Origin: Typha latifolia
Lineage: Eukaryota; Streptophyta; Magnoliopsida; Poales; Typhaceae
Length of the DNA stretch: 64,000 nucleotides
Direction of reading: 5' to 3'
Assembly: GCA_019914945.1 (NCBI GenBank)
Contig: CM034102.1
Coordinates: forward strand, 6,995,501-7,059,500
Below the pieces are notes generated by a model, which made no database searches, was not told the DNA's origin, and saw only the letters and a list, made by a program, of their open reading frames with translations. Below are positions 36,401 through 51,400 of the stretch, piece after piece (the first letter of the stretch is position 1; every line of letters begins with the position of its first letter). The translations under genes were made by a program, and so were the position numbers.

Positions 36401-39400
36401 ACTCATAGCTCTTGCGCTAATATTTACCCGATGAAAATGCACCCAAGTAGGGAATGGTACATGCAAAACCAATGCAAAGGTTGCTTTCCGCATGGTATGT
36501 TGTTGGGAAGTGAAGGAAATGAAATAGGTATTTTCAAAAAAGCACCACTTTATATTATTTCGTTGCAAATTTGCAATAAGTGAATCGAAAAGTGACTTTT
36601 CTAACTTTCCCTAAATCATTGGACTTCCCTATTTACTTCTATTTTTGGCCCAATTCAGTTCCTCTCCATTAATTGCATGTAAAGTATCGACCACTAAGTT
36701 CTTACAAAACTTTATATCTCAATCCAAATTATTTTATTTCATGTTTTTTTCCTTTATGTATACCCTTTTAAAATATGTTATTTACATGTATACCCCTCTA
36801 AAATTGACATCTATGTTTATCTCTCATAAAATCCATAGTTTTCGCATGGAAACCTTTAAGAACTTTTTCTTGGATCCCCCTCAAACCTAACTAACTATTA
36901 ATATTTCATTAATTTGACTATGAAAAGAAAAGGATACCCTTATTCTTGTTTTTTATATATTCTTTTCAGTTAATGATATTTATGTCTTTCTATATTTTAA
37001 GTACAAAAGATTTTGCTTATAGTTGTCAAAAAGTATCATAAAGTGTATCCGTGGAAAAAAAATATGGCTTTTAAAATTTAAAAGATTATACATATAAATA
37101 AGAAACTTTCGAGGGTTATAGATGTAGATAAATGCTTTTAGTCTACTGACTGGTTTTGGTCTGGAATAGGCCAATACGAATCATCCAGAACTCAGCAATA
37201 TTAGCCGAAACTAAATTTTTCTAAGATTCAAATCGAATATAAAATATATCTAACATAGCAGGCATTAGTAATTAATATGCTCAACTGCCTTCTTTTTAAA
37301 TTTTCAGTTTTTACCATCTATCTGTCACACACTCTCTTTCCATCCTCATATTTCAACGAGCTCATTCAGCGATCGATCTGATGAGCCCCTCCAGCTAGAA
37401 ACTAAATTTTTCTAAGATTCAAATCGAATATAAAATGTATCTAACATAGCAGGCATTAGTAATTGATATCCTCAACCGCCTTCTTTTTAAATTTTCAGTT
37501 TTTACCATCTATCTGTCAACATTCTCTTTCCATCCTCATATTTCAACGAGCTCATTCAACAACCGATCCGATGAGCCCCTCCAGCTACTCCAAATTTTGA
37601 TGAACCCGAACAAGTTTTTTTTTTCTCATTTCCCTTTTCTCTATTTCTCATCCACTTTTTTAACTCATTTTTTCTTACCGCTATAGACCAACAGTAAAGA
37701 GAGATCTCAATATTCACTGTGTTATAATTTATAAGTATAAAAATTTGTTAAATTCAAGTAGGAATTCATTATAGTTTTGAGTGAGCTTTTCTTTAGTTTT
37801 TAGGCTTCATATATAACTAATTTTATTTTCTTATTTTTCTGTTATTGTTCATAAATTTTTAACAATTTTTCTGAATATTAAATAATATTTAGAATTTTAC
37901 GTAATTTAAAATAGTGCAATCTAATACGGGTGGCCGATATGTATCGTTTTTAATAATAGTCGATCCCGGTCCTAATACCGAGTTTTAAAATCTTACTTTT
38001 AAAAGCTTCAACTTTCCAATATCGCTTCACTTCGCACACTTCCTAACAACTAAAAACACCCTTTTAAAAAAGTGCATGATAAAAGATAGAATGAAATGAC
38101 CTTTACTTGGAAACATACTTTTAAATCACGTTTAAAACCAATAACTAGGCTTTACACCTAGGGGCAAATCAACCAACTCCATGTCTAACTAGACATACTA
38201 GACTTTATTTCACCAATCATCATCCACAGCTTCCTACCAGAATATGGTATCTCAAGACTAAAGAACTTCCTTCACAGCCAAAGGATCTTGTTCGACACAA
38301 TACACAGGTGACTTACTAGCCTTTTTATTCCTTCGAACTTCTTAGCACTTAATTCTCATCATCTACCAGATTAGATTTTGGGACCAATTCGTCTTCTCGA
38401 TCCATCAGCATTCTCTTCTTAGACATTAAATTATCTTCAAAGAAATTGGCATCCCTCAATTCAAAAATGACATGAAAATCAAGACCCAAAAACTAATGCT
38501 GACCTGGTCTGAAAATATCCAACAAAAGCACATCTTTAAGTCTTTGGTCCAAGCTTGCCAAATTTTGGAACCTGGCTTTCTCACCTAAGCTAAGCATCCC
38601 CAAACTCTGAAATAGCTTAAAGTCGGCTTTCTAGTTTCTATCCTTCCAGAATTCATAGGAAGTTATCTCCGTCTTGCCATGGAGAACTCAGTTCAAAATG
38701 TGAACAACCGACACCAAGCTTTCCCCTACTACTGACGGGGTAACCCTAATGATATCAGCATGACACATATCAACAAGAGTCATGTTCTTCCTCTTAGCAA
38801 CTGAGGTGAGTAAGGTGGAGTAACCTCACAACTGAACCCGTGCTTTCACCTAAACTCCTGGAAAACATATGGTGTACTCTCCACCATGATCAGATCTGAG
38901 AATATTATCTTTCTGCCCTTCAGATTAGTACTACGTAAACTACTGCATCACTTCCATCTTTTGATCTCAACAAATAGATGTAGCATTATTATTTTTTCCA
39001 ACTAGATCTTGTAGGTGTGCGCTTATGTCATGAAATGAATTTTCGTCTAAAATGAATTAGGAATCTATGGTGGAGACCAGTATTCTTACTAGTTTAGGGT
39101 AGAAATCACTTGGATTGACCGAAACAAGCCCATTTTTTAACATACTCAATTAGTTTCTTACCAGGACAGATCCGACCTGGATCCTAAACTAATATTACTT
39201 TACCCTCCTCTTTTCCATGCTCGCTTTCCTTTTCAGTCTTCCCCTCTCCTGATACATTCCCTTCCTCCGATCAAATGACGGCAATTAGTTCTCCGATGAT
39301 GTAAGATTTTTTTTCTTCTCTCTATCCTTTTGTAGCAAGAAGACAGAGAGATAACAAAGTTTTTCCATGTCCTTTTTCCTAAATATTTAGAATTTTTCAA

Positions 39401-42400
39401 GCATTTTAGAATAATTTTTAGAAGTTTGTGTAATCTAAAAATAGTATGATACCAAAGTGATCAATACTGCTGATATGACTAATACAAATCATTTTTTCAA
39501 GCAGCCAATTCGAATCCCAAAACTAATACTTAGAATCTTACTAAATGTAGCTATCCATATAAAAAAAATATGAGTTGCAATTATATTAGTACTTACATAT
39601 TATTTAATTAAGTATATGATTTTATTATTATCCTTAATTAATCATGATTAAATTACCTTAATCATTTATTGGTATAAAGCCATCAATGGGCATGTGTTAA
39701 TTGCTTAGTTTTATTACCATGCTCTTGTTCTAACAAGATTTCAACAGCTCTAAACTTGCTATGCATGTGTTGTCAAATAGGCTAGCAATTTGGTATTTTT
39801 TCATGTGCCATCTCACTCTTCCTCTTTATTCTATAAATGTTCTTCAGGTTACTTAAGTAAAAGTTGCCTGTAACAACTGATCCAGACAATTGAGTTAAAG
39901 CAATTAGAAGTTTCCAAACAGAATTAGAAACCTCTTGGTCAAAATCAAAATTGGTTGCAAGCAAATTTAGTTTTTGTTCAAGAATTGAAATTAAATATCA
40001 TGGTCATATTTTACCGTCAAACTTTTCGGACCTAAAAACCAAGTGTATTGAAAAACTTTGTTTGTCAAAAATCCTCATCCTACCAGTCTATTGGTCAAAA
40101 TTAAATAGCCAAAAAGTAAATTGGCTCTAATTAAATTGGATATTTATTATTATTCATATTTAGAAATACCGGACCTTTCTACATCCTAGGTTGGTACCCA
40201 TATTTGGACTTAACATGAGCCTAATATTAGAATATAATGTTTGGTAAGAAAAGCCACCTTTTGAGTCTACACAGAAAATCAAGATTTAAAATTCAAACTA
40301 TTATGCATCACATGAAGGTTGTCCAGTAGAAACTCTCACGACAGAAAGGGCGGGCACTCTCAGCTCAGAGAAGAGCATAAAAATTCCAAATGGAAGAAAA
40401 ATCATTAAACCTGGCCGCTGCTCGCTCTTTGATCAGTGATTCACCGGCCAGGGACGGCCAGGAACTCATCCTGGCAGGTCTGAACAGTGTGTGCACACTA
40501 GGGATTCAACTATAATATCCTGGAGGCAGTATTTGCATAAATCCTAGCACAAAGAGGGCCAATATCTATTTTACAAGGGTGTCTACTTGCCACACACTAA
40601 AGAAAATGTCGCAACTAGGATAATTTAGATCTAAAATATTTGGACTAACGAGTTTTCTACAGGCAAATCAGATCAATAGAACTTGACAGCATCATACCCT
40701 ACATGTGCCAGCTTTAGGTCGTTAACCAGAAAAACTATTTACAAACATTTAATTTCACCCCCAACTAACTAAGAGGCAGCTTATGCTAAAAGACGGTAAC
40801 TGTACTCAAATATACTATCAATATGAGGCTCATATACTTCTAAATATAGTGATCATGTATCCAGACAAGATAGGTATCAAAAAAGCTAACAAGTACATTA
40901 TAAAGAGTATACTCACAGAATAATGCATGGATTTTGTCATCAATTTGTTTTTATTAACAATAAAATAAAATGCATATGAAAGATCCACTAAGACATGCTC
41001 CATCAAGTTCTCCTAATCCCCAAGTATCAACTCCAACCAACACTTCATTTGCTTAATTTTTCTCAAGAACTAAAGCCTTCAATCAGCCTTCACATTTCCA
41101 CAAATGTTTATGAAACTATAAGAGATAGATCATCCTGTTATTACGTTATATAGAAAAGGAAAACAAAAAAGCTACAAAGGTAGAAGACAACGTGATACAA
41201 TCGAACTTATAAGATGCAACTGCAAATGAAACAAGTAGTTTATTTTGAATCATCAGCTCCAATTCATAGTAAACTTAAATGTAAGTTTTAAAAAAATATA
41301 TAATTTGCTTTTTACCTGCAATGCCACCTGTTGTTGTGCCTGCAACAATACGCTTTCTTGCTCTGGTCTTGGCTGTGTGGCACCTTGGTTTGCACGCCTA
41401 ACAGTAAGGGTTTTATCTCCCATCTTGATGCCATTAAGTGCTGCACATGCAATGTCCGTGACAGAAAGGTCTTGATAGACACAGAAGGCATATCCCTTTG
41501 AATTACCAGTTTCCCTGTCCTTTACAAGATCAAATCCTCGAAGAGGCCCAAAGGACTCGAGCAGTTCCCTAACCTGAGCCTCCGTAAAGTAGTATGGAAG
41601 CCCACCAACAAAAATACGATCTGGACCTTCTAGCCCACCAGCAGAACCAGGTGTAAGCCCAACTGCAGCAAGATTAAGATTGGGATTGGGTTGGCTAGGT
41701 CCAAGTGCAGCTGCTAGAGAAGGGTTGTAATCACTTGGCCTTCTGACTTTAACTGGAGCACCCTAAACATGTTCATGGAGATGAGTGGGCAGTTCAAAGG
41801 AACCTCACAATCCGTAACATAACATAAAAATTGTATTCTACAGAGAGCTTTTGAGAAATACATACCTCAAAAATTATGCCATCCAAGGCCATTGCGTTGC
41901 TTGCTTCTTCAACTGACCTCATCTCCACAAAAGCGAACTTCTTTTCATGGTTTATATACACATTGACAACTGCATCACCTGAAGACAACCAAAAGGGGGG
42001 ACTCATCAATTGACTTAATGAAATCAAAATTTCCAAATGCAGAGATATCTGTTTAATAGTAACCTGGGCCAGCGGTGTTTCCTCCAATAGCAGACATAAC
42101 CTGGCTAAAGAATGTTGCAACTGACTGCAGATAAATTTCCATGGAGGAAAAAAAAAGGATCAGTTCTGCACAAACAATACAACCTAATAGAATTTGTGCT
42201 CCCCTAAGTAATACCCAAATTTGAAACAGTACCCATATTTATTCCCCAAAAGAAAAAGCATAGTAGCAGAAAATTGTTGAAATGCAACTACAATCTGGCC
42301 TGAGGCATAAAAGACAACTATATTTTAAATAAATGAGAAAAACAGATTGCGTCTTGAATGAATGCAAATAGCAAATGTTAGAAACTGCAATCTTGAATAT

Positions 42401-45400
42401 AACAAAATCACAGGCTACAATGCTCTAGAAATGGAGGAACTTAATCTCCAAAGATAGAGGGAAAACATGACCAGAAGAACTATAGGAAAATCACCAGAAT
42501 AAGGTCATTTCCTAATATAGAAACATAGCAGAGATTATGGCCCTCAAAGATTAAGATTAAAGTAGATAGTAAATCCATATTGCAGCTTAAGGCTTAGCTA
42601 CATTTCTTATCATAATACACAAAAATATCACCTTCCAAAACAAAATCAAAGTGAAGCTTATATTCAATATGCAAGCTTTTACTGAGCAAAAGGTGGAAAA
42701 GGCAATTTTCCCAACAGTTGATCACAAAAACTCTGGGACAAATGGCTTTTGTTTATATCACAACATTGTGATGCTATTAATCCTGAAGTAATGAGTTTAT
42801 TTGCTGATCTCTTTGAAGGCAGTTTCAAATTTCAGACTGAATTATGCCCTAATTTATGTAATTCCTAAGAAGCAAGGGGCTTACCTAATGGAATGTTTCA
42901 GACCCATCAGCCTCTTAAAAGCAGTTCTAGGATGATCACACAGAAGTTCTTACAAACTAAGCAAAAAAATTCTCAGATAATAGATGGTTGCCAAAGTGCT
43001 TTTATATTGAAAAGAGAAGTCTTGGAAAGCATGGAAAGTGCTCGTAAGATTTTATTTCATGCAAAAAAGAACGAGAAGGGACTTCTTCTGGAGCTGGACT
43101 TTGAAAGGAATGTGACAGGGAATTCGGAAGGATGGGAATTCTTGATTTGCAGAATATGGATGTGGTTCTTTTGGCTAAGAGGTGGTGGAGGTTTATGAAC
43201 TCTGACCATCAGTTTTGGGCTAGACTTATCAATCAAAAGTACTATGAAAGGTAGTGAACTAAAATCTTAAGCATTTCTTAAGCTGAATGCTCATATAGAC
43301 GTTCTCCATTCTGGAGAAAGATAAAGCAAACAGCTACTACAATCAAGCTGGAATGATTTGAAAATCTTAAATCCATTCATTTTTTGAAAGGGCAATTTGC
43401 CTAAGGGATTGTAAATTGCCAAATTGTGTAGTCTCTCCCAGGTTTTTCTGAGATTGCTTAGGGTGCGGACATTACTGTCTATGAAATTTAAAGGAGATGG
43501 AATAATCTGTATTGAAGGTACCTGGATCAGTGATGGCCGTGCCGTGCCGCGCCACCATCGGCACGGCACGCCTCGGTATTAAAATTTAAAATCTACATTA
43601 CAATGTTTTATCTTTAGATTATTTTTATAAATAACCTATTTTATTAAAGATAAAACAACAATTGAATATAAATATTATTCAACACATAATATAATTGAAT
43701 ACATTCATTAAAATTTATATTAATGATTAAACACTCCATAATATGATTGAATACTCCATAATATAATTGAACACATAATAACATTCAATACATAATTGAT
43801 AATAGTTCAATAAGTAAAACTAATATCTAGTTGAACGTAGAATGACGAGAAGGATCAAAGACTTCATTTGTTGGCACAAAAATAACACGGGAATGTTGCG
43901 TTAAATACTGTCGATATTCTTCAAAACTCATCCATTGATAATATTGTTCGTTATAACGTCTCGCATAGTCTTCATACAAATAAGAATTTTGTAATTCTTC
44001 GATGATATGAATATTGAATATGCACGGGAACGACCGGTACCAGCATAGGCACAGGCACACCATAAGCATATGCAGATTGTGGATATGAAGTATAATAAAA
44101 GTGTTGTGGCTCTGGTGGGTGTGATTGATATGATGGTAATGATGATGAACTCATATCATCCTGTGGGCGCACCTCTCCTGATGTCCTACTACCTATAGAC
44201 TCAACTCCTTCCCTCATCTGACTGTAATCATATTGAGCTTGAGATTGTCCCTTTCCTTTCTTCTGTCTCTAATAATTTCAATTTTGTGGTTGTCTAGGCC
44301 TGACAAATGAGTTGTCATTCCAATTTTAAAAAATGGCAAATAAATTGTCATTTCAAAAATGACAAATGACAAGAGTTAATTAATGGAAATAAAAAAGTTT
44401 AAAAAAATAGGTTCCACGTGTCATATCATGTTTGCTAAGAAAATAAGAAAAGTTGATTTGATAAAGATTGATGAAAATAGAAAAATTTAAAAAAAAATGT
44501 CTACATTGGCACATGACCGGCACATGGCTGTGCCGGATCGGCACGAGGGTGTGTCATAGGCACACCCCATGCCAAGTGACGTGCCTCTACTGGCACGGCA
44601 AATGTCGATCGGCACGAGGCATGCTGATCGGCATGGCCATCCTTGACCTGGATGCACATCTATTGTAGGAGCAAGATTTGATAACACTATACTAGGAATA
44701 TATATATATTAATCCCTTTGCTGGTGTAAGAATAAATCCAAGGGAGATTTGAGAAAGACGGAATTTTTACAGTTAAATATTTTTGTCATTTCTTAACAAT
44801 GGTTGTAGGCTATCAAATATTAAACAAAATTCCTATCAAAGATAAGAAGGCGGGAGGATCTTACAGTATCAGCTCCCTCCTTTTGTCTTGGGCAGGTTTT
44901 CAGTGACAAGAGACAGGAAAGAAAGTTGTTACCAGGTCAAAGAAAAGAAGACATGTATGCCTAGATGAAGATTAACAGATGCTGAAAGTTGTATCAGAAA
45001 ATTTGTTCAGTATATATACCTTTTGGGGTATTTCCATGAATATTGCTATGTATTTTGTTGTAAATTGGCCATGGATGGATGTGAATGTATTAAAACAATG
45101 TTAACAGTTGTAGAACTATTACCTATAGGTAGAGAGTCATGAATAAGTTTCAATGAACCAAAAATAAAGGATCCTTGTCTAAAGGGTGTCCCACTAATAA
45201 GCATGGAACAAGCCTTAGATGTCACACCAAGTGTCGCTCATCTTACAAATGGCCTCAAAGCCCGAAATGTCAGCGACATTGAAAATTCACAACCCTTTCT
45301 ATGACAATTTCCAACGCAATCATAAAAATGAAGTTTTAGACCAATGGACTAACCTATCCACAACATATTATCAACTCACGCTGACTCAGAAAGCCCATAT

Positions 45401-48400
45401 ACAACACTAAGCATGCAGCCATGTTTAAGACGGACATAGCTGTATACAGAGTCACAAACATCACATTTAAATTGGACATCTTGCAGATGAAGAAAATAAC
45501 TGATCATTAACAGGTTCAGAGAAAGACACAAACAGCAATAGAATAAATGAGAAGTTGTTTAATCAGTTTAATTTTGTTAACAAATAGTCAAATATTGCAA
45601 GAAGAGTAGGTTTTAACTTTTAAGCATAACATTGCATGAAATAAAGAATTGGCCCCACAGCAGAGGTACTTATTTTTGCAAAAGTAATTACAGGCATTAA
45701 GGGAACCTAGTAGTCATGCAGATCAGAGTTGTCAAGTGAGAAAAGTGAAGCAGACGTGTAATGACCTGCTCATTAGCGGTAGGGGAAAGGCCACCAACAT
45801 ACACCCGCCGAGCATGTCGAGTTGCCTAGAGATACAATGTTTTGTTACATCATGATTATAAGCCCTGTCCTAGATATATATATATATATATAGATAGATA
45901 GCAAACTAGCATACCTGTTGGGTCATTGCTTGCACTGGCATTAGGGGAAGAGTGGGTAACTGTGAGAAATGCAGACATCAAATAGCTACATATACTACAA
46001 ATGGTTTGCAAGACATTACTGCACAAATTGCAAAAAAAAAAAGAGTACGCAGCAACCAACTAGAATGAGTTTAAAATAAAAACAAGCACCTGTCCAGCTG
46101 CCAAGGAAAAGACATTAGGAAACATTCCAGGGATAGCAGGACCAGATCCAGGTAGCTGACCTGTACAACCAAACTAAGTTAGACTGCAGTGTACACCACT
46201 AAGCTTCTTATAATGGTTAGAGAAAAAATTATGCACCATCAACATTTTAAGTCCTCAAAGATTGATCTGGCCTCCAGAAGAGAAATCATCAGAAAAGAAT
46301 AGAAAGATTATTCAAGTACTAGAGTATATATTTGCAAGACTACCATAAATGAAGTAGTTGCCAATTAAAGACGATCAAGATATCAAACCGGTGCACTGAT
46401 TCCTCCTTGTACATAAAAGCTACAGTAGTCGGCTCTCGCCCATTGGCAGCACAGTGGGACAAGTGGCCAAACATTGCCTTCTTACAACAACATACACACA
46501 CAAAACAAACAACAACCACCAAAAACAAGAAAACAACCAAAAAATTGCTCAGTTACAGAATTAGATCACTAATTTAAAAGAAAAATAGAGCAGGAAACAG
46601 TAACAATAGATTTACAAATCTAGATTTGACTGCGATGAGATTCAAGTCATGATTATCAGTATGTCATAAAAAATTGCTTACCAAAGACACACCATGCATT
46701 TCGACATAATTTGCTCACTAGACAAATAATACAATACTGCAAAACAAAAACCATTTTACAAGTAAAATGTAATCGTACCTGTAGCAATTGCACCAGGCAT
46801 CAAAGCACTTGCAGGTGGTGCCATGTCAAAACCGCTGATGCGCTTGCTGTTTTAGATCAGTCAATTAAAGATTAGTAAAGGGGTCAGCATAAAAAGACAC
46901 AAACTAGAAAACTTGACCAAAGTATAGCTTACTATCAACGGTTATTTCTAACTAAATACATGACCATTAGATAAAAGAAACATTACTCTCTTGCCTCGAA
47001 TTTCACCACTTTTTTAATAAAAAAAATTTACCACTTAAGAAACAAGAACAAGAAAAGTAATTCTGGGAAAGAATTTCTTTATCACCCCATAAAACCGAAC
47101 CACCTTTAAAATGCAAGAAAGGTTTTGCATCATAATGTTTTCAGTGTATTAAAAGGCATTCCTTGGCAAGGCGGCACACCACCCGCCCCGGCAAACAAGG
47201 AAGGTGGCCATCACTTGACAGGCAAATAGCCGGGGCAGTCTTGGCAGGCCGAGGTGGCCCTAAAACTATCTCACCCTCTCTCGGTCATCTCCCAAGCGAC
47301 GGCAAGCAAACGACAACGGCAAGCGATGGCAAGGGAGAGGCTTACAAGAATGCGAGTGGAGAGGCCACCTGCTTGCCATCGTCGCCCGCTTGAGAAGTGG
47401 AGAATGGAGAGGCTCCTTATCTTCTTCTTCTCCTTTTTTTCTCTCTTTATACGTTGGGAACGCATTTCTCCTTCATTTCTCTCTTTAAAAATGTTAAACC
47501 GCCTTGGCGCCCGCCTTTCAATATGCTGATATTTTTGGCAAACAATTTTATTTAAATAAACATATTATCTACCAGATAGCTTTTATATCTATCTAGGGGT
47601 GTAAACAAGCCAACTGTGCCTCAGCCTCGGCTCAGTATTAATTTTTGAGCCTAAATTTTTGTCCAGGCTCGAATCATCTCAGTCCAAGCCGACTCATAGC
47701 TGAGATCGAACCATAAACAAGCCTATTTTCAAGCTTTATATGAGTTGACTTCACCTCGATCTAATGGTTATAAATATTATACATAGTATATGTATAGTTA
47801 ACACATAAATAATATATATATATATACATAACTAATTCAAGTTTATCGAGCTGAGCCTAAGCAAAAGTCAGTTCGATCTAATGGCTAATGGTTATAAGTT
47901 ATGCATAATATGTATGTACATTAATATATATATATATATATATATATAATTTGAGCTTACCTAGTCGAGCCTGAACAAGTCGACTTCGGCTCAAAATTAA
48001 TTTTGAGTCTAAATTGATAGCTCAGGCTCCGCTAAGCTCAACTCAAGCCAAGCACAACCAGCTCATTTATTTTGACAGCCCTATATCTATCAAAAAAACA
48101 AAAATGCAAGATGATTTACACATTCTAAAATTCAAAAATCAGAATATGAGCATGCTTAATTGACATCAGCGACCAAGCGGTACGACAATTTGAATTATCC
48201 CCATATTTATTTGTCATATCTTGTGCTAAGAACAATCAGAATGCAGTACCAAATCATTCCATGAACAAAAACAGAGAGAACAATCATTTCACATACATGA
48301 AATGAAAGACACATTATTTAAGGAAAAACATAACACCAGAAGATTTAATTGTCATATATCTCATAATATTAGTTTGTTACCTTTTTGATCTTGAACGAGA

Positions 48401-51400
48401 GCGAGAGGGAGAAATTGACCTGTGATCAGATCTGCCCCTCGATCGAGAGCTAGAACGATGTCTATGTCGTCCCTCACTCCGCCTAAAATGTAGATTAAGA
48501 CATGGATTAGAATGGAAAAGAGAATGTTACACTTAATAACATACAAACAGCACAAAAGAGAACTGTACAAGTAATAACATACTGGATCAGTTTGAATACA
48601 ACCCACACCAGATTGCATGTGGATGCACTTTTGAGAGTGAAAATGAATGAGATATGGACCAAATAAGTGAATAGTGGTATAAGCCATATCCATGTCCAAA
48701 TTAGAGCACTGGAAATTGATAAAATGGATATCAAAATCACGATCCTGGTCGTATGATCCTACAGTTTTAGATTTTGTGTTTAATATCTTCTGTAAACTAA
48801 GAATGGCAGTCAGTTTACACAGACCACCGACATTCACATTCATCTACCATCACCGACATTGAACACAGTTGTTACCCAATTCTACATATCAATCTGAGAC
48901 TGCAGCAAAATTCCTACCTTTTGTCATCACCTATCACAAACAATCAAATCAGCGATCTGCATATATACATATACACACATCAACATTCACTCATCACAAG
49001 TAAAAGATGGCATACTAGAAGAGAATAGAAATTCTCAAGTAGAAAAGACAGAAGCACCCCCTATAGCCTGACTACAGGAGAATCCCTGCAACCGACTGCC
49101 AAGTGCTCTAGGACGTATTCCTGCACTAAGCAGCCAAGAACAACAACCACAGGAATTCTCCTGTGGCAGGTTGTTACAAAGACAAACATATATTTACTCT
49201 AATTTCCTTCCCTTCTTGGATCTTACGGTCCTCAATCCAATCTTACGATTCTGATCCTACAGTTGCCCAATCGATCCAGTGAAGTATCCCGATTTTAAAA
49301 ACATCGGGATACATTTACATCTTTTAGACTGATGTTGGTAATTTGATATGAAGCGGATCTCAAGTGGATACAAATAGAGGTCAAATTAACCAAATGCTTA
49401 CCTAGTTTAAATAAGAATCATATATTAAACTGATAAAAATCTATCCAATATTATTGATCTGTATAAATGTTTCAGTAATAGTGAATTATTATTTATACTA
49501 GACTTAGTTCAATCCACATTTACCTTAGGCCTTGTTTGCTTTGAGATTAAGAGAAAATCTAGAATAGCTATTAGACTCTTAGTCCAAAAATTGTTCTAAT
49601 CAAGAGTAGGGAATTCTAATGTTTACTTGTAATCTAGAATAATGGTATAATAATTATCTTTGATGTAACATAAAGTTGAGCTAAAATACAAATAAGAAGT
49701 GAGAAATGAATTAAATACCTTTATTTGGCATAGACAATGCATGCTTACAAGTATACAATATAGTAAGATAGGTGGGTAGTAGGAGAGAGGAACAAGGTGC
49801 AAAAATTGAGCGGGAAATTGAGGGGAACCTTTTTGGATTGTGGAATGAAATAGGCAGGTGATAGGAGAGTGGATTTTTAAAATAATTTTAGTCAAATAAA
49901 GGGTAAACTTGTGGTTGGGTTTATGTGTGGAATAATTTGAATATTGTTTCTAATTTAGATTTAAGATACTTTGATGTTTCTTTTCGTATCTATTATAGTG
50001 TTCCAAAATGATAATCATGAAATAAACAGGGGTTTAGGTTCTGGGGTATCAAATTAATAAGTAAAAATGGGTTGGGTAAGGGTAGAGTGAAGTGAAGGTG
50101 CACCTAAGAGTGGCATTTTATAAATAATCGCATATCAAGATTCTTATACATAAAACATTTAGGTAAATGAATTATAACTTACATCTAGGGGTGAAAACGG
50201 ATCGGATACAAATTGGATAGTGCTCAACCCATATCTGGATACATATTTTTAGTCCAGATACGATTCAGATATGGATATTAAACAGATAGCGAATTGTAAA
50301 ACCGTATCCTAATTAAACGGATATGGATAATTTTCAAATAGAGAATCGGATTTTAAACAAATGTTGATCAAATTTTAAACAAATTATGATATTTTATTTA
50401 GACATAATGAACACAAAAATATTAAGAGTTTCACAAAGAATAATTTTTTCGTATGTCAAATACATATAAATTAGAGGAATTAATTTCTACAAATAATATA
50501 TAACACCTCATTAGTAACAATATCAATATTTACTATTTAAATAAGTAAACTAAAAACTGTAAATTATTCAAAAAAATATGTGGGTAAACAGATATCCGAT
50601 ATCCGTATCCGAATCCAAAATTATATCTGACCCGTATCTGAATTCGTATTCGGAATTTTTTCAAAAATTCTACCCGTAACCAAATCGGATAGAAATTTTT
50701 TATCCGAATTCGATTCGAATCGGATCGGATAGCGGGTTGGGTCGGAGTAAATCCGACCTGTTTTCACCCCTACTTACATCCATATCATACTTGGCCCGAG
50801 TCAAATAAGATATAGGAAATACCATATCTAGTAGTCTCTAGATACAGAACCAAGTAGGAGATCATTTTAGTCTCTATCTTTACCATATCAAATGGTCAAT
50901 GTGTATTGCAAAATCAAGCTCACAAAAACATAAATTCTCAATCAACTATTAATAACATATGTAATGGTTCTCCCAAAAAACTCCACATAAACATCTCTTA
51001 TTAATGCCAAATTTAACAACTTACAACATGCATATAACAAAAACTTAAACTAGGTAAATTTTATAGAATTAACTCCTTTTTGCAAGTCACTCACAGCCCC
51101 ACCCTTCAAAAACACATGATGATCATATATGACATGCAAACAAAAGTAAACACTACCCATGATATCCTACAGGTTGCATTTGCTAAAAATTGCCTTTATG
51201 GATCCACCATGAGAGAAATTGGCACAAAGGGTGTCCTTAGGAGATAAGAGCAATATTCGGCAAGCAAATTTAAAATTTCATCTATAAATCAAGTTATCCT
51301 ACTTTTTCTTCCCTTCGTCTTTAGGAACCAAAAGTAGTTTCCTTTTTATTCACAGAAATTATTGCCCATTCCCCATTGTTCCCACTATTAAACAAAATTT

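Noticed and set aside
48361..48843. 160-codon minus-strand open frame
   Set aside because: It runs through intron sequence into exon 3 in a different frame. The RS-rich exon 48381-48482 in the correct phase is the true coding part.
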